Shown here piece by piece: positions 1 to 7,642 of a DNA stretch of 64,000 bases. The position numbers and the translations under genes were made by a program. The DNA comes from Pelagimonas phthalicica (GTDB taxonomy: Bacteria; Pseudomonadota; Alphaproteobacteria; Rhodobacterales; Rhodobacteraceae): positions 682,001-746,000 of the forward strand of contig NZ_SOAP01000001.1 in the NCBI RefSeq assembly GCF_004364805.1, written 5' to 3'. The notes under the pieces are model-generated. The model saw only the letters and a list, made by a program, of their open reading frames with translations. It did no database searches and was not told the origin of the DNA. The number at the start of each line of letters is the position of its first letter. Positions within the stretch are counted from its first letter, which is position 1.

Positions 1-617
1 AAATTGATGAGCGGTTGGCCGATAGCGGCATGACGAACGGAAGCAACCAATCGTTAATTACTCAAAAACAAGAAGAACATAGAAGAAAACAAGAAGAACT
101 AAATGGCGGAGGGTGTTTTGCAGTCGGCACTAAGATTTCTACTCTTGATGGCTTTGTTCCAATCGAAGAAGTCTCCGAGAGTAGTTCGGTCCTCAGTCTT
201 TCGAAATCTGGAGAAACAAATATTAGCAGAGTTTTCGAGGTTCGACGTTACAGACCAGCTCGAATTTGGAAAATTTGCCTGACAGGGCATTCCCAAGAGC
301 TGAGAGCAACTTGGGGTCACCCATTCTTAACATCTAGAGGAGTTGTACGCACGCGTTTTCTAAGACGCGGAGACCACCTTTTTAAATTAAATGAATCCAA
401 CCAAATAGTTAGGACTTGCGTTGCATCTGTAGAGGCTACGAAGGAACGAGAGGTCGTTTACAATCTTATTGTTGACGACGATCTCTCCTACTTTGCAGGC
501 GGCGTCGCAGTCAATTCCTTTAGTTTTGCAGGCAAGCTTCGCTTAGCATGCTTAAAGTTTCGTCGATACAGAGGCTTAGCTACACCGACACTACCGCGCT
601 TTGATGTTCGACCCTAA
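1..617 (+). CDS. Hint (intein-like) domain protein, 5' end outside window
   Basis: The frame is open to the left edge, so the N-terminus is missing; about 204 residues are visible. A charged, coiled-coil-like stretch (KQEEHRRKQEEL) precedes a Hint/intein-type self-processing fold. It has the nucleophile Cys in GGGCFAVGT (codon 114-116), a TxxH-like block (ATWGHPF) and a C-terminal block ending YFAGGVAVNS. The Asn-Ser junction is kept, but the His usually found before Asn is Val. About 35 residues follow, running into the terL tail. The stretch is visibly more AT-rich than the terminase next to it and its orientation is convergent with it, which suggests separate acquisition. Such domains occur in bacterial intein-like proteins, phage tail proteins and polymorphic toxins; which applies here cannot be told. 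Confidence 0.75.
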   Translation, partial: IDERLADSGMTNGSNQSLITQKQEEHRRKQEELNGGGCFAVGTKISTLDGFVPIEEVSESSSVLSLSKSGETNISRVFEVRRYRPARIWKICLTGHSQELRATWGHPFLTSRGVVRTRFLRRGDHLFKLNESNQIVRTCVASVEATKEREVVYNLIVDDDLSYFAGGVAVNSFSFAGKLRLACLKFRRYRGLATPTLPRFDVRP

Positions 618-2510
618 GCCGCGGCCACGGGGGCGGCGAGCCCTTCGCCGCCTAGTCTTGCTAGGCTTTTTCGAAACTTCCATTGTCGGTTCCCCCACCT
701 TTTCAGACGCGTCGCGAGTTTCAGGGGCCGGTTTCAACCGTCTCATGCGTAGCGGGATATTGGGGTCGAGGATTTTGAGCGCCGCATAAGCATAGACACG
801 GCAGTCGAGCGCTTCGTTTCGATCTCTGGTTTTCTTCCATTCCCGAACCGGAAAGCCTTTCACGAAACGGGTAACCAGTCGCTCGGCGGTAAGTTGCTGG
901 AACCATTCAGGATCGCGCTCGATGTCTACATGGCAATAGCCTGGGCCGGGTTTCTCCTGAAGGAAGCGACGCAACACAACAAGCTTGGCGTCATTGACAC
1001 CAAGGGTGAATAGAGTAACCGGACGCCCTCTCTTGCCGCTTCGCGATTTAGACGGAGCCGAGGCAATCGGTTTATCCCAACCTTTCCCACCTTTGATCGC
1101 AAAGATATTGCGCCGCTGCTTACCGCGTAACTGCTCATATGCGGCCTGGGTCAAACCACCTGAACCACCGGTATCAACGCAGGTCGCGGCGATGCGCATC
1201 TTCGCACCGGTTTCATGTTCGAAAGTTTGATCGAGGTACTCGAACAGTTGCGCCCAGACTTCCGGTTTGAGAGGATCACCCCAAAATACTTGCGTATCCA
1301 GACTCCAACTTTCTTCACCCAGCCCCCAGCCGACCCGTTCAAGTTCGAGCCGGTCTTCCTGCATATCAACGCCGCAAGTCTGCAAGGCGACGCCCGCGGG
1401 GATCTTCGCCGGCATGGGCTTAGCCCTCGCCATCAACGCATCAGCTTCGACCTTCTCGGCTTCTTCCTCCCAGGCTTCGGCCAGCGTGACGTTCACAAAT
1501 GTCTGAATGTCATTGGCCGCCTTCTTGTCCAGGAATGATCGGACAATTTTTTGAAGCTCAACAAAGCAGGAGTAGAGCCCGCTAAGATGAAAACTGGCAT
1601 GACCTCGAAACGGCTTCTTTGCTTTCCATCCATGGCCCAGTCGCTCCGCATTTCGAATGGCATAATACCGATCGGTATCAGACCAAACGCAGCCATCCGT
1701 TCGACACTCATAGTAAGCAGTTTCGGGCAGGTGGTTTCCGTCGGCATCCTTGTCCCATTTGACGTTTGACCATTCGAGCGTTTGTACGCCACCGCAATGG
1801 GGACATGCGACGTGGAATTGCCTCTGATCGCCTTGCTCATAGGCATGATCGATCCAAGATATCTTCTTTACAGTTGGCGTTGAAATCTCAATCAGCTTGC
1901 GCTGATCGCCAAATGTGTTTGCCCGCTCCCAAAGAAGGCCGACTGGGTGACCCTCGGCGGTTCGGTCATAGCCATCTGTTTCGTCACAGACGATAAACGG
2001 CGCAGATCGACCGCGCTGAGTTTTCGGGGACCCGGACCAAGCGAACATCAACCACCCGCCCGGATAGGATTTCATCCGCGTGTTGTTGACACCTTTCCTT
2101 GCCCGCGGCGTGGCGATGGTGGCCTCTAACTCGCTATTGGCCTCGACCAGGGGATTGAACTTGGTTGTGAGCCATGTTTGCAGATCCCCTTCTGACGGCT
2201 GCATCATGAGCTGCGAAACCGGATCTTCTGTGATCCGATAAGCCTGGGCACACAGGGCAAGTTGCGTTTTGCCAACCTGCGCACCCCACTTAAGCGTGAT
2301 GCGTTCACATGTCGGGTCGATGGTTAGATCCAGTGGCTCGCGCTGATACGGGGCATTATCGAAACTGATAAGGCCAGGAATGGCGTTGCCGATCGGAATG
2401 TGAACCGATTGCTCGGCCCATTCCGAAGGCTTCAATTCGGGAGGTGGTGCCAAGCCCCGCAGAACCGCCGTGGCTACTTTGAAGGCGGCTGCGCCATAGG
2501 GCCACGACAT
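591..2510 (-). CDS. terL: Phage terminase large subunit, gpA family
   Basis: 639 residues, usual length for the lambda gpA-type terminase ATPase/nuclease that packages DNA into proheads. The N-terminal ATPase has a Walker A-like segment (WGAQVGKTQ, about residues 75-83) and a Walker B/DE-type acid run (FIVCDETDGYD, near 170). The C-terminal half has the nuclease region (CVDTGGSGGLT). The small subunit gene ends one base into its start. The basic tail (TRRRRARRPRGRG) is typical, but the last residues (LGSNIKAR) look atypical and lie where the convergent Hint gene overlaps by 27 bases, so the natural 3' end may have been replaced. No portal gene follows inside the window. Confidence 0.93.
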   Translation of the reverse strand: MSWPYGAAAFKVATAVLRGLAPPPELKPSEWAEQSVHIPIGNAIPGLISFDNAPYQREPLDLTIDPTCERITLKWGAQVGKTQLALCAQAYRITEDPVSQLMMQPSEGDLQTWLTTKFNPLVEANSELEATIATPRARKGVNNTRMKSYPGGWLMFAWSGSPKTQRGRSAPFIVCDETDGYDRTAEGHPVGLLWERANTFGDQRKLIEISTPTVKKISWIDHAYEQGDQRQFHVACPHCGGVQTLEWSNVKWDKDADGNHLPETAYYECRTDGCVWSDTDRYYAIRNAERLGHGWKAKKPFRGHASFHLSGLYSCFVELQKIVRSFLDKKAANDIQTFVNVTLAEAWEEEAEKVEADALMARAKPMPAKIPAGVALQTCGVDMQEDRLELERVGWGLGEESWSLDTQVFWGDPLKPEVWAQLFEYLDQTFEHETGAKMRIAATCVDTGGSGGLTQAAYEQLRGKQRRNIFAIKGGKGWDKPIASAPSKSRSGKRGRPVTLFTLGVNDAKLVVLRRFLQEKPGPGYCHVDIERDPEWFQQLTAERLVTRFVKGFPVREWKKTRDRNEALDCRVYAYAALKILDPNIPLRMRRLKPAPETRDASEKVGEPTMEVSKKPSKTRRRRARRPRGRGLGSNIKAR

Positions 2511-3007
2511 CAGGAAACCCCCACCAAATCGTTAGGGTCAGTTTCCGACAACCGCCGCAATGAAAGAGAGATTTCGTCTTTCGCGATTGCCTTTATGGCA
2601 GACTCTTTCCGCTCGGATTTTGCGCGCGACGCGATCCGAGTTGGGACATTCCGCAAAAGGTTGGCCCGGATTTCCGAAACGACCACCCCAAGCGCTTCGC
2701 GCATTTCGTCTGCGTCCACCAGATCGCCGCGCATCTTTGCCGCTTCCATCTCGGCGATCTCTGCTTCTGCCACTGTCTTGCGGACCCGCGCTTCATTCAG
2801 AGCGTTCTTACTCTCACCTTGCGGGGCCTGAACCTTGGTTTGCAGGTAGCCGATATACCCTTGAACTGCCTCAGTTATTTTGTATTTCCCGCGAGCCGAT
2901 TTGGGAATAACGCCCTCTTCTGCGAGCTGCTGGACCCGCCGCGGTGTCAGCTTCAACAGGCGTGCAATTTCTTCCACCCCGCAGGTTGGTTCTGATGCCC
3001 CGCCCAA
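2510..3007 (-). CDS. Phage terminase small subunit (Nu1-like)
   Basis: 165 residues. The N-terminus has a MerR/Nu1-like winged helix (VEEIARLLKLTPRRVQQLAEEGVIPK) followed by a charged helical region, as in small terminase subunits that recognise the packaging site and recruit the large subunit. The only start that keeps the whole frame is a TTG at 3007, since a stop lies directly upstream; a GTG about ten codons inside is the alternative. It overlaps terL by one base, indicating translational coupling. Confidence 0.82.
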   Translation of the reverse strand: MGGASEPTCGVEEIARLLKLTPRRVQQLAEEGVIPKSARGKYKITEAVQGYIGYLQTKVQAPQGESKNALNEARVRKTVAEAEIAEMEAAKMRGDLVDADEMREALGVVVSEIRANLLRNVPTRIASRAKSERKESAIKAIAKDEISLSLRRLSETDPNDLVGVS

Positions 3008-3012
3008 TCAAA

Positions 3013-3147
3013 TCACCCAGCCAATTCGCCAAGGCAGCCCGCCGCCAAAACGAAACGAAATGGCTTTTCCAGCCCACGCACAAGTTTCTTTTTGCGACGT
3101 TGGACACCCACTAGGCTTACCCCGCCAGGAAGGACCCGCTCATTCAT
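3013..3147 (-). CDS. Small basic phage protein, unknown
   Basis: 44 residues, shorter than usual gene-calling limits. Its ATG at 3147 overlaps the stop of the upstream gene as ATGAATGA, the coupling seen throughout this operon, and it ends six bases before the terminase small subunit. A basic stretch (QRRKKKLVRG) is followed by a short hydrophobic end. No family is recognised. The support is position and coupling only. Confidence 0.4.
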   Translation of the reverse strand: MNERVLPGGVSLVGVQRRKKKLVRGLEKPFRFVLAAGCLGELAG

Positions 3148-3361
3148 GCGCCAGCCTTTCATCGCGCCCGCAACCATCCTTGCGGCCCAGACCATCACCG
3201 ATCAACGCAGCGACGGGGCGGCAGGCGATGCGCGGGTTTTCATCGGCAAGATGTTTGGCGAACTTGTCTGCCGCTTCTCGGGTGAAATGGCACGAGCCGT
3301 TACCGCGCGCATAGAAGTTCACATGTAACGTGCGTGTTTGCTTCGCCTCTTTTGGCATCAT
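3140..3361 (-). CDS. Small phage protein, unknown
   Basis: 73 residues. The ATG at 3361 overlaps the stop of the outer spanin gene, so it is coupled to the lysis genes. The middle (CHFTREAADKFAKHLADENP) looks like a real helical segment. The operon position between lysis and packaging genes is common for small host-takeover or accessory phage genes. No function can be assigned. Confidence 0.5.
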   Translation of the reverse strand: MMPKEAKQTRTLHVNFYARGNGSCHFTREAADKFAKHLADENPRIACRPVAALIGDGLGRKDGCGRDERLAHE

Positions 3362-3570
3362 CGACCGGCCCTCACCTGCGCACGCAACACCGCATAGTCA
3401 GCGATCATCATGGCCAGCACGCTATTGGGCGGCAGGGCTTCAAGCTCATCAGCCGCCCGCGCCTGCACCTCTGGCGAATATTCTTTTACCGGTGGCAAAG
3501 CGTTAGAAACGCCCTGCGCGCATCCGCTCAACAATAGAGCTGCGATCGGTAGCAACAGACGCGCCTGCAT
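3358..3570 (-). CDS. Outer-membrane spanin lipoprotein (Rz1-like)
   Basis: 70 residues starting MQARLLLPIAALLLSGCAQ, a lipoprotein signal with lipobox LSGC and the acylated Cys at residue 17, followed by a short periplasmic part containing a Pro-Pro pair. Rz1-type o-spanins complete lysis by fusing inner and outer membranes together with an i-spanin. The start lies inside the preceding gene in another frame (68-base overlap at 3503-3570), the classical nested Rz/Rz1 layout. An ATG further upstream in the frame would only add a non-signal extension, so the internal ATG is preferred. Confidence 0.78.
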   Translation of the reverse strand: MQARLLLPIAALLLSGCAQGVSNALPPVKEYSPEVQARAADELEALPPNSVLAMMIADYAVLRAQVRAGR

Positions 3571-3748
3571 CCTGCATCCTCCTGATTGATTTGAGTGTTT
3601 CAACGGAACGCTTGGCCCGTTCGGCCTTCCGTCCCCTGCTTTGCTTGACCTCGCCCCATGCGGACACGCCAGCAAGCCCAGCAAGGAAGAGCATCAGGTA
3701 TCGCCCCCATGTCGAGCGAGACAGTGCCATGGCAAGACGTTCGATCAT
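3503..3748 (-). CDS. Inner-membrane spanin (Rz-like)
   Basis: 81 residues. One N-terminal membrane segment (YLMLFLAGLAGVSAW, about residues 18-32) is followed by a charged helical periplasmic tail (KQSRGRKAERAKRSVETLKSIRRMQ). This is the N-in/C-out topology of an i-spanin. The ATG at 3748 overlaps the endolysin stop as ATGA, which favours this start over the longer frame. Its 3' part overlaps the o-spanin gene out of frame. Assignment rests on topology, position and the nested partner rather than on sequence similarity. Confidence 0.68.
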   Translation of the reverse strand: MIERLAMALSRSTWGRYLMLFLAGLAGVSAWGEVKQSRGRKAERAKRSVETLKSIRRMQDAGASVATDRSSIVERMRAGRF

Positions 3749-4800
3749 CGTGCCAAACTCCGCCCCTCGCGTGCGTCGCGTAGACGGCGCTTGCGTTGCG
3801 ATCCAGACAGAGCGCGCAAAGCGAGCCATGCGACCACACAGCCACCACTGAACACCAATGCGGGCCAATACTGGACAACTGTCGCTGACAATGTGCCAAG
3901 CAAACCTGACGCCGCCTCGACTGTTTCGGACGCCTTTTGCGCTTGCTTCGCTATCCCCGCAACGCCACCGACGCCGATTATGTCGCCGACCACCGCAACC
4001 ATACGCGCATCCTTGGCCGTTCCGCTTTCCGCGTCGATTTCAGCTTGCGAGATCGCACGCATTGGGCGCGGCTTGGCTTCGCCCAGCGCGCGCCAGGTCA
4101 TGGCTCCGGCGATAGCATCGGTTGCCAAGCCGTTGTCTGCCTGAAAGGCCAACAGGGCCGCGCGGGTCAAAGGGCCAAAATCACCGTCCATTCGCCCGCT
4201 GAAATAACCCAGCGCGGCCATATCGGTTTGCAGCTCGGCCACAGCAACGCCCTGATCACCAAAACGCAAAGTTGGTCGATTGGTTGCGATAACCGGTTTG
4301 CTTCCCAGCACAGCATTGACCCGGCTGCGCAGATAGTCACCAACCGGGCGCGCGCCACGCAATTCAGGTTTCCATGGCAAACGGGTCATGTCCCACTTGC
4401 CCTTTTGTTTCACCCCAAGCGTTGGCTCGACCTCAGCATGGGTCAACACGGTTTCAGGCGTGACCGGGATTCCGTATTCCAGACATAGGCTGGCAATCAT
4501 CTGACAGAAGGCGTGGAACTGCGGTTCATTGATCGGAGATGGACCAGCGTCAAAGGGGGTTTCCTTGGCATTGTGCATTCCGCACATGGCCACCCCGATA
4601 GACCCGGTATTAAGGCGCAGGGTATGCGCTGCATAATCCCCATCCCCGGTGGTGATGTTGTCCTCGATCGCCTCGGTTCCGCGCACATGCGTACCGTCAT
4701 ATTCTGTCAAGCGATGATAGTGCTGTTTGTCACTGGCTGAGGCACGACCGCGCCCCGCTGTCCAATGGGCGATAATGCGCCTCATGTGTGCGTTAGCCAT
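3745..4800 (-). CDS. Membrane-anchored endolysin: N-acetylmuramoyl-L-alanine amidase
   Basis: 351 residues. Residues 1-160 form an amidase_2/PGRP-type zinc amidase (IIAHWTAG with the first His, LTHAEV with the second, and KWDMTRLPW). About 185-250 is a peptidoglycan-binding domain (LRFGDQGVAVAELQTDMAALGY). The C-terminus has hydrophobic stretches (VVAVVGDIIGVGGVAG and YWPALVFSGGCVVAWLAL) and a basic tail, so the enzyme is probably membrane-bound. The start at 4800 gives an ATGGCTAA overlap with the upstream gene; the longer frame begins inside that gene. No separate holin is visible next to it, so the hydrophobic tail may have holin- or anchor-like roles (inference). Confidence 0.88.
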   Translation of the reverse strand: MANAHMRRIIAHWTAGRGRASASDKQHYHRLTEYDGTHVRGTEAIEDNITTGDGDYAAHTLRLNTGSIGVAMCGMHNAKETPFDAGPSPINEPQFHAFCQMIASLCLEYGIPVTPETVLTHAEVEPTLGVKQKGKWDMTRLPWKPELRGARPVGDYLRSRVNAVLGSKPVIATNRPTLRFGDQGVAVAELQTDMAALGYFSGRMDGDFGPLTRAALLAFQADNGLATDAIAGAMTWRALGEAKPRPMRAISQAEIDAESGTAKDARMVAVVGDIIGVGGVAGIAKQAQKASETVEAASGLLGTLSATVVQYWPALVFSGGCVVAWLALRALSGSQRKRRLRDAREGRSLAR

Positions 4801-5200
4801 ATGCGGCCTCCCTCTCTGATTTTCTGGCGTGGGCAATGATTTCGCGAATTTGGTATTTCGACATCTCGTAGACATCGGCGATTTCGCTGACGGGGACACC
4901 TTCGGCATGCGCCCGCGCGATCTGCTTATTTCGATGCGCCCTTTCCATGCCCTTCAGTGTCGAAGGCTGAAGGATCATCCCTGAGAAGGCGTAGCAAATC
5001 TTGTTCGCATCTTCCCAGCCCAGCATCGAAACCAGCTCGTGATCCATCGGCAGGCTCTTCGGGATGTAGATACAGGCCCGCCATTTGCGCGAACCGGATC
5101 GGGGAAGCTGACGAATGAAATCGAGCGCTTTTTCGCGGCCAATAACATCGGCAATTTCCTGAACAGATTCCGGCAGCTTGGTGGACGGCTTAGGCGGCAT
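4793..5200 (-). CDS. Mor/C-family transcription activator-like protein
   Basis: 135 residues. The layout matches Mu Mor/C activators: an N-terminal dimerisation part, the IYIPK segment (Mor proteins have a similar YIPK strand), an LGWEDANKICYAFSGMILQP core, then a helix-turn-helix (GVPVSEIADVYEMSKYQIREIIAH) at the C-terminus. In Mu these proteins switch on middle and late genes; here it lies directly before the lysis/packaging genes, as expected for a late-gene activator. ATG at 5200 is preferred over a TTG one codon earlier; GGAG lies just upstream. It overlaps the methyltransferase 3' end. Confidence 0.72.
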   Translation of the reverse strand: MPPKPSTKLPESVQEIADVIGREKALDFIRQLPRSGSRKWRACIYIPKSLPMDHELVSMLGWEDANKICYAFSGMILQPSTLKGMERAHRNKQIARAHAEGVPVSEIADVYEMSKYQIREIIAHARKSEREAAYG

Positions 5201-5813
5201 CAAATTTCTCCACCTCGTTTCCCCATACGGCCCAGCCGTTCCGTTTCTGGCGCGAAAACAGCTCGATGCGCTTGGCGTCAGGCATCAGTTTTTCAGCCGC
5301 TTGAAAGGCCTCATCCGGCTTTCTGCTATGCTCTCGCGCAATCGCTTCGATCGTGATCGAGCTGGCGGGAACTTCAGCGGGGCAACAATCCGAATAGCTT
5401 GCCGTTGTGGAACGAACACCGCGCGTGGTCTTCGGTGCGCCACGGGTTCCAATCAAAATCGGCTCATTGGATGATCGGTAGATATAGCCGGTTCCAAAGG
5501 CATCCTTGCCATGCTTGGTGCGTTTCACCCATGTGCCGGCGGTTTTGAAGGTAAAGCCCCAGGCATCCATGACGCCCAGCGCTTCGGGAAGCAGTGGATT
5601 GGTTGCCCATAGCCATAACAGGCAATCCTGAGCTGCAAGCGCCTGAACTGGCATGGCCTTGATGTCATCGAGCGACATGGTGTCGTAATGGGCCTGGGGG
5701 GCCTTGGCCTCACCCTTTTCGGAAAACATGGTGTAGTGCCAAGCCGGGTCGGCCATGATCAGATTGAACCCGCCAAAGGGGCGCATGGCGTTGAACTGCT
5801 TCAACAGGCTCAT
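5190..5813 (-). CDS. MT-A70 family DNA N6-adenine methyltransferase
   Basis: 207 residues. Begins with the SAM/catalytic block FNLIMADPAWHY, where DPAW is the DPPW-type motif of MT-A70 adenine methyltransferases, followed by CLLWLWATN and FKTAGTWVKRTKHG as in phage members of the family. Expected activity is adenine methylation of phage or host DNA, plausibly protecting phage DNA from restriction or changing regulation. ATG at 5813 overlaps the upstream stop as ATGA. No restriction enzyme partner is visible. Confidence 0.88.
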   Translation of the reverse strand: MSLLKQFNAMRPFGGFNLIMADPAWHYTMFSEKGEAKAPQAHYDTMSLDDIKAMPVQALAAQDCLLWLWATNPLLPEALGVMDAWGFTFKTAGTWVKRTKHGKDAFGTGYIYRSSNEPILIGTRGAPKTTRGVRSTTASYSDCCPAEVPASSITIEAIAREHSRKPDEAFQAAEKLMPDAKRIELFSRQKRNGWAVWGNEVEKFDAA

Positions 5814-6202
5814 GTGCAGACCACCGAAATTCCCTGAGCGGCGAGAATGGCGCGCTTCAGCTTAAACACCTCGGTTTCATGGCCCTTTTTGTCTTCGATA
5901 ACGGTGATGCCCAGGTCGTGATCAACATAGACGAAATCGGCCCGGTATACGCGTTGCCGCTTGCCACCGTCTGTCATGATAGGGCCATCGCGACCAATCA
6001 GGGGGAAATCCACTTGGCGGCGTAAACCACTGATCTTCCCGGCGCGCTGCAACAGCTCCAATTGCTGCCAACGCGTCGCCTCGGCCTGACTGTCAAAGCT
6101 CTCATTGCCAATGGTCACACGTTGTGCGCCGCGCACACGCGGTTGCCCTTTGGGCTTGGCCTGCATCTCGTGCAGTTGCGCGGCGCTGATACGTTCCACC
6201 AT
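5810..6202 (-). CDS. DUF1064 family protein (PD-(D/E)XK nuclease-like)
   Basis: 130 residues. Pattern of the phage DUF1064 family: FDSQAEATRWQQLELLQRAG, then ISGLRRQVDFPL, then YRADFVYVDHD and ITVIEDKKGHETEVFKLKRA. The E, D and ExK residues match a PD-(D/E)XK nuclease core, and the family has been related to Holliday-junction-resolvase-like nucleases. Likely role is in phage recombination or replication intermediate processing. It overlaps GapR by one base and the methyltransferase by ATGA. Confidence 0.8.
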   Translation of the reverse strand: MVERISAAQLHEMQAKPKGQPRVRGAQRVTIGNESFDSQAEATRWQQLELLQRAGKISGLRRQVDFPLIGRDGPIMTDGGKRQRVYRADFVYVDHDLGITVIEDKKGHETEVFKLKRAILAAQGISVVCT

Positions 6203-6465
6203 TAGGCCATGCCCAGCGCGGCTTTGTACATTTCCATCACCGCTTCTTCTTCGGCGATGTCGTCAGCGTCGCGCTTGCGCAGGGCGACGACCTTGCGAAT
6301 GACCTTGGTGTCATATCCGCGCCCCTTGGCTTCGGCCATGACTTCCTTGATCTGTTCGCCAACCTTTTTCTTTTCTTCCTCAAGGCGCTCGATCCGCTCG
6401 ATGAACTGTTTCAGCTCACCCGCTGCAATGCCGTAGCTTTCACCCGTTTCGGTTTGATCGCTCAT
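6202..6465 (-). CDS. gapR: GapR-family (DUF2312) DNA-binding protein
   Basis: 87 residues, the normal size. Has the family signature LKQFIERIERLEEEKKKVGEQIK, followed by EVMAEAKGRGYDTKVIRKVV and LRKRDADD. GapR, known from Caulobacter, binds overtwisted DNA as a tetramer and supports replication by acting with gyrase and topoisomerase IV. Alphaproteobacterial phages often carry copies. It sits downstream of the replication initiator, consistent with a role in phage DNA replication. Its start overlaps the preceding gene by four bases. Confidence 0.92.
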   Translation of the reverse strand: MSDQTETGESYGIAAGELKQFIERIERLEEEKKKVGEQIKEVMAEAKGRGYDTKVIRKVVALRKRDADDIAEEEAVMEMYKAALGMA

Positions 6466-6740
6466 GACTGACGTTCCTGATGTGATTGGAGTTGCTGGAC
6501 CGCGAATTTCAGCGCGCGGGCAATGTCGCCCGCCACTGGATCGGTCTGGGCCAAACCGATCTGAACCTGATACGCCGCTTGAATTTCCTCGACGCTGTGA
6601 AACCGAACCCGGCGCTGAACTGGCAAAATGGGGCCAGGGCGTGGGGCGCGAATAACGCAGTCGCCAAGGGTGAGATCGACGGTCACAACCGCTTCGCCAA
6701 ACACTGTGCCGTGGGTGGCTGGGTCTGCGTGGGCGCTCAT
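6462..6740 (-). CDS. Phage protein of unknown function
   Basis: 92 residues from an ATG at 6740 that overlaps the initiator stop as ATGA; a longer frame exists but begins inside the initiator gene. No known domain. The C-terminal part (EEIQAAYQVQIGLAQTDPVAGDIARALKFAVQQLQSHQ) is predicted helical. It lies in the replication operon between the initiator and GapR, so a replication-accessory role is possible but unproven. Confidence 0.6.
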   Translation of the reverse strand: MSAHADPATHGTVFGEAVVTVDLTLGDCVIRAPRPGPILPVQRRVRFHSVEEIQAAYQVQIGLAQTDPVAGDIARALKFAVQQLQSHQERQS

Positions 6741-7642
6741 CTCATCACCCCCGCCGCTTTGCATTCCGCCTCGGTGATCAAACCAAGTTCGATCATTTCA
6801 CGGGCCGAGGTGGCCGAGACATGCGCAACCACCCATGGTTGGCATTCTTTGATCGCTTTGGCTCTTTGGCGAAGAATGAGGTCACGATCCACTTTTTGAC
6901 CGGAAACGTCGTGCCCTTCCCAGCGCTTTGCCTTCACCCAGTTTTCGGAATAGGCGATGTACTGGCGTGCGTTGCCCTTCTGCTCTTCGGCATAGGCCTT
7001 GGCCGCGGCTAGGATCTGGTTTGGGTCTGCCCCCTCGCCCAGCGCCTCGCGAAGTGCCGCCTCGGTCAGATCGCGTTTCCCGGCCCGGGGATAAGCCGCC
7101 GTGAACTTTTCAAAGAAATCAGAGAAAACGAAATCTTGTGTGTGGCCACGGGACACACAAGGTTCCTTTACTGGTTCTTTTACAGGGTTAGTGTCCGAAT
7201 TCCGGACACGGGATTGCCGATTTTTCGGACACGGGATTGCCGATTTTCCGGACACGGCTCCCGTGTCCGAATTCTGGACATGGCTAAGCGATTTGTTCCC
7301 GTTTTGAACTTCTATAATCCGTGTCCGAAAATCAGACACGGCATGTTCAACCTCCGGCGGATTGTCAAAATCAATTGCCAACACATAGAAGGTCGGCATC
7401 TGTTTTTGGGTCTTTGGATTGACCCTCTGTACACGGATGATCAATCCGCCGCCCTCTAGGTCTTTGAGGTGCTGATTGACGGTGGATCGGGACATGTTGC
7501 AATCATGGGCAAGCAGCGCCTGCTCCGGGTCCACACGTAACGTGTCCTTGTTGTGCCGGTCAGCAAGCATGACCAAAACGCGCCATGGTGCCGGTTTTAA
7601 TTGACGTTGTTCAAGCGCCCAATTCACCGCTCGATGGCTCAT
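6737..7642 (-). CDS. Phage replication initiator-like protein with winged helix; origin inside gene
   Basis: 301 residues. The N-terminus has a winged helix (APWRVLVMLADRHN, then LLAHDCNMSRSTVNQHLKDLEGGGLI) as in phage initiators of the lambda O type and related wHTH proteins. The middle (about residues 105-150) is low-complexity with the peptide repeat VQNSDT/VRNSDT, and is encoded by DNA carrying 23-bp tandem repeats and inverted repeats, which look like origin iterons. The C-terminus is helical and may contact a helicase or loader. A GAGGGAGG ribosome site precedes the ATG at 7642. A palindrome with the same core lies upstream, suggesting autoregulation. Function is inferred from domain, repeats and operon position. 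Confidence 0.72.
   Translation of the reverse strand: MSHRAVNWALEQRQLKPAPWRVLVMLADRHNKDTLRVDPEQALLAHDCNMSRSTVNQHLKDLEGGGLIIRVQRVNPKTQKQMPTFYVLAIDFDNPPEVEHAVSDFRTRIIEVQNGNKSLSHVQNSDTGAVSGKSAIPCPKNRQSRVRNSDTNPVKEPVKEPCVSRGHTQDFVFSDFFEKFTAAYPRAGKRDLTEAALREALGEGADPNQILAAAKAYAEEQKGNARQYIAYSENWVKAKRWEGHDVSGQKVDRDLILRQRAKAIKECQPWVVAHVSATSAREMIELGLITEAECKAAGVMR
7191..7339. repeat. Iteron array / candidate phage replication origin inside the initiator gene
   Basis: Cores of CGGACAC (or its complement GTGTCCG) recur: inverted pairs with a 5-bp spacer at 7191-7209 and 7321-7339, a degenerate pair at 7263-7281, and single copies at 7226-7232 and 7249-7255. The cores at 7203, 7226 and 7249 are exactly 23 bp apart, with GGATTGCCGATTTT between. 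This resembles lambda-type origins, where iterons lie within the O gene. Confidence 0.75.

Noticed and set aside
7191-7281. CRISPR-like array
   Set aside because: The units are 23 bp, adjacent and palindromic within a coding gene, with no unique spacers of constant length; iterons explain them better.
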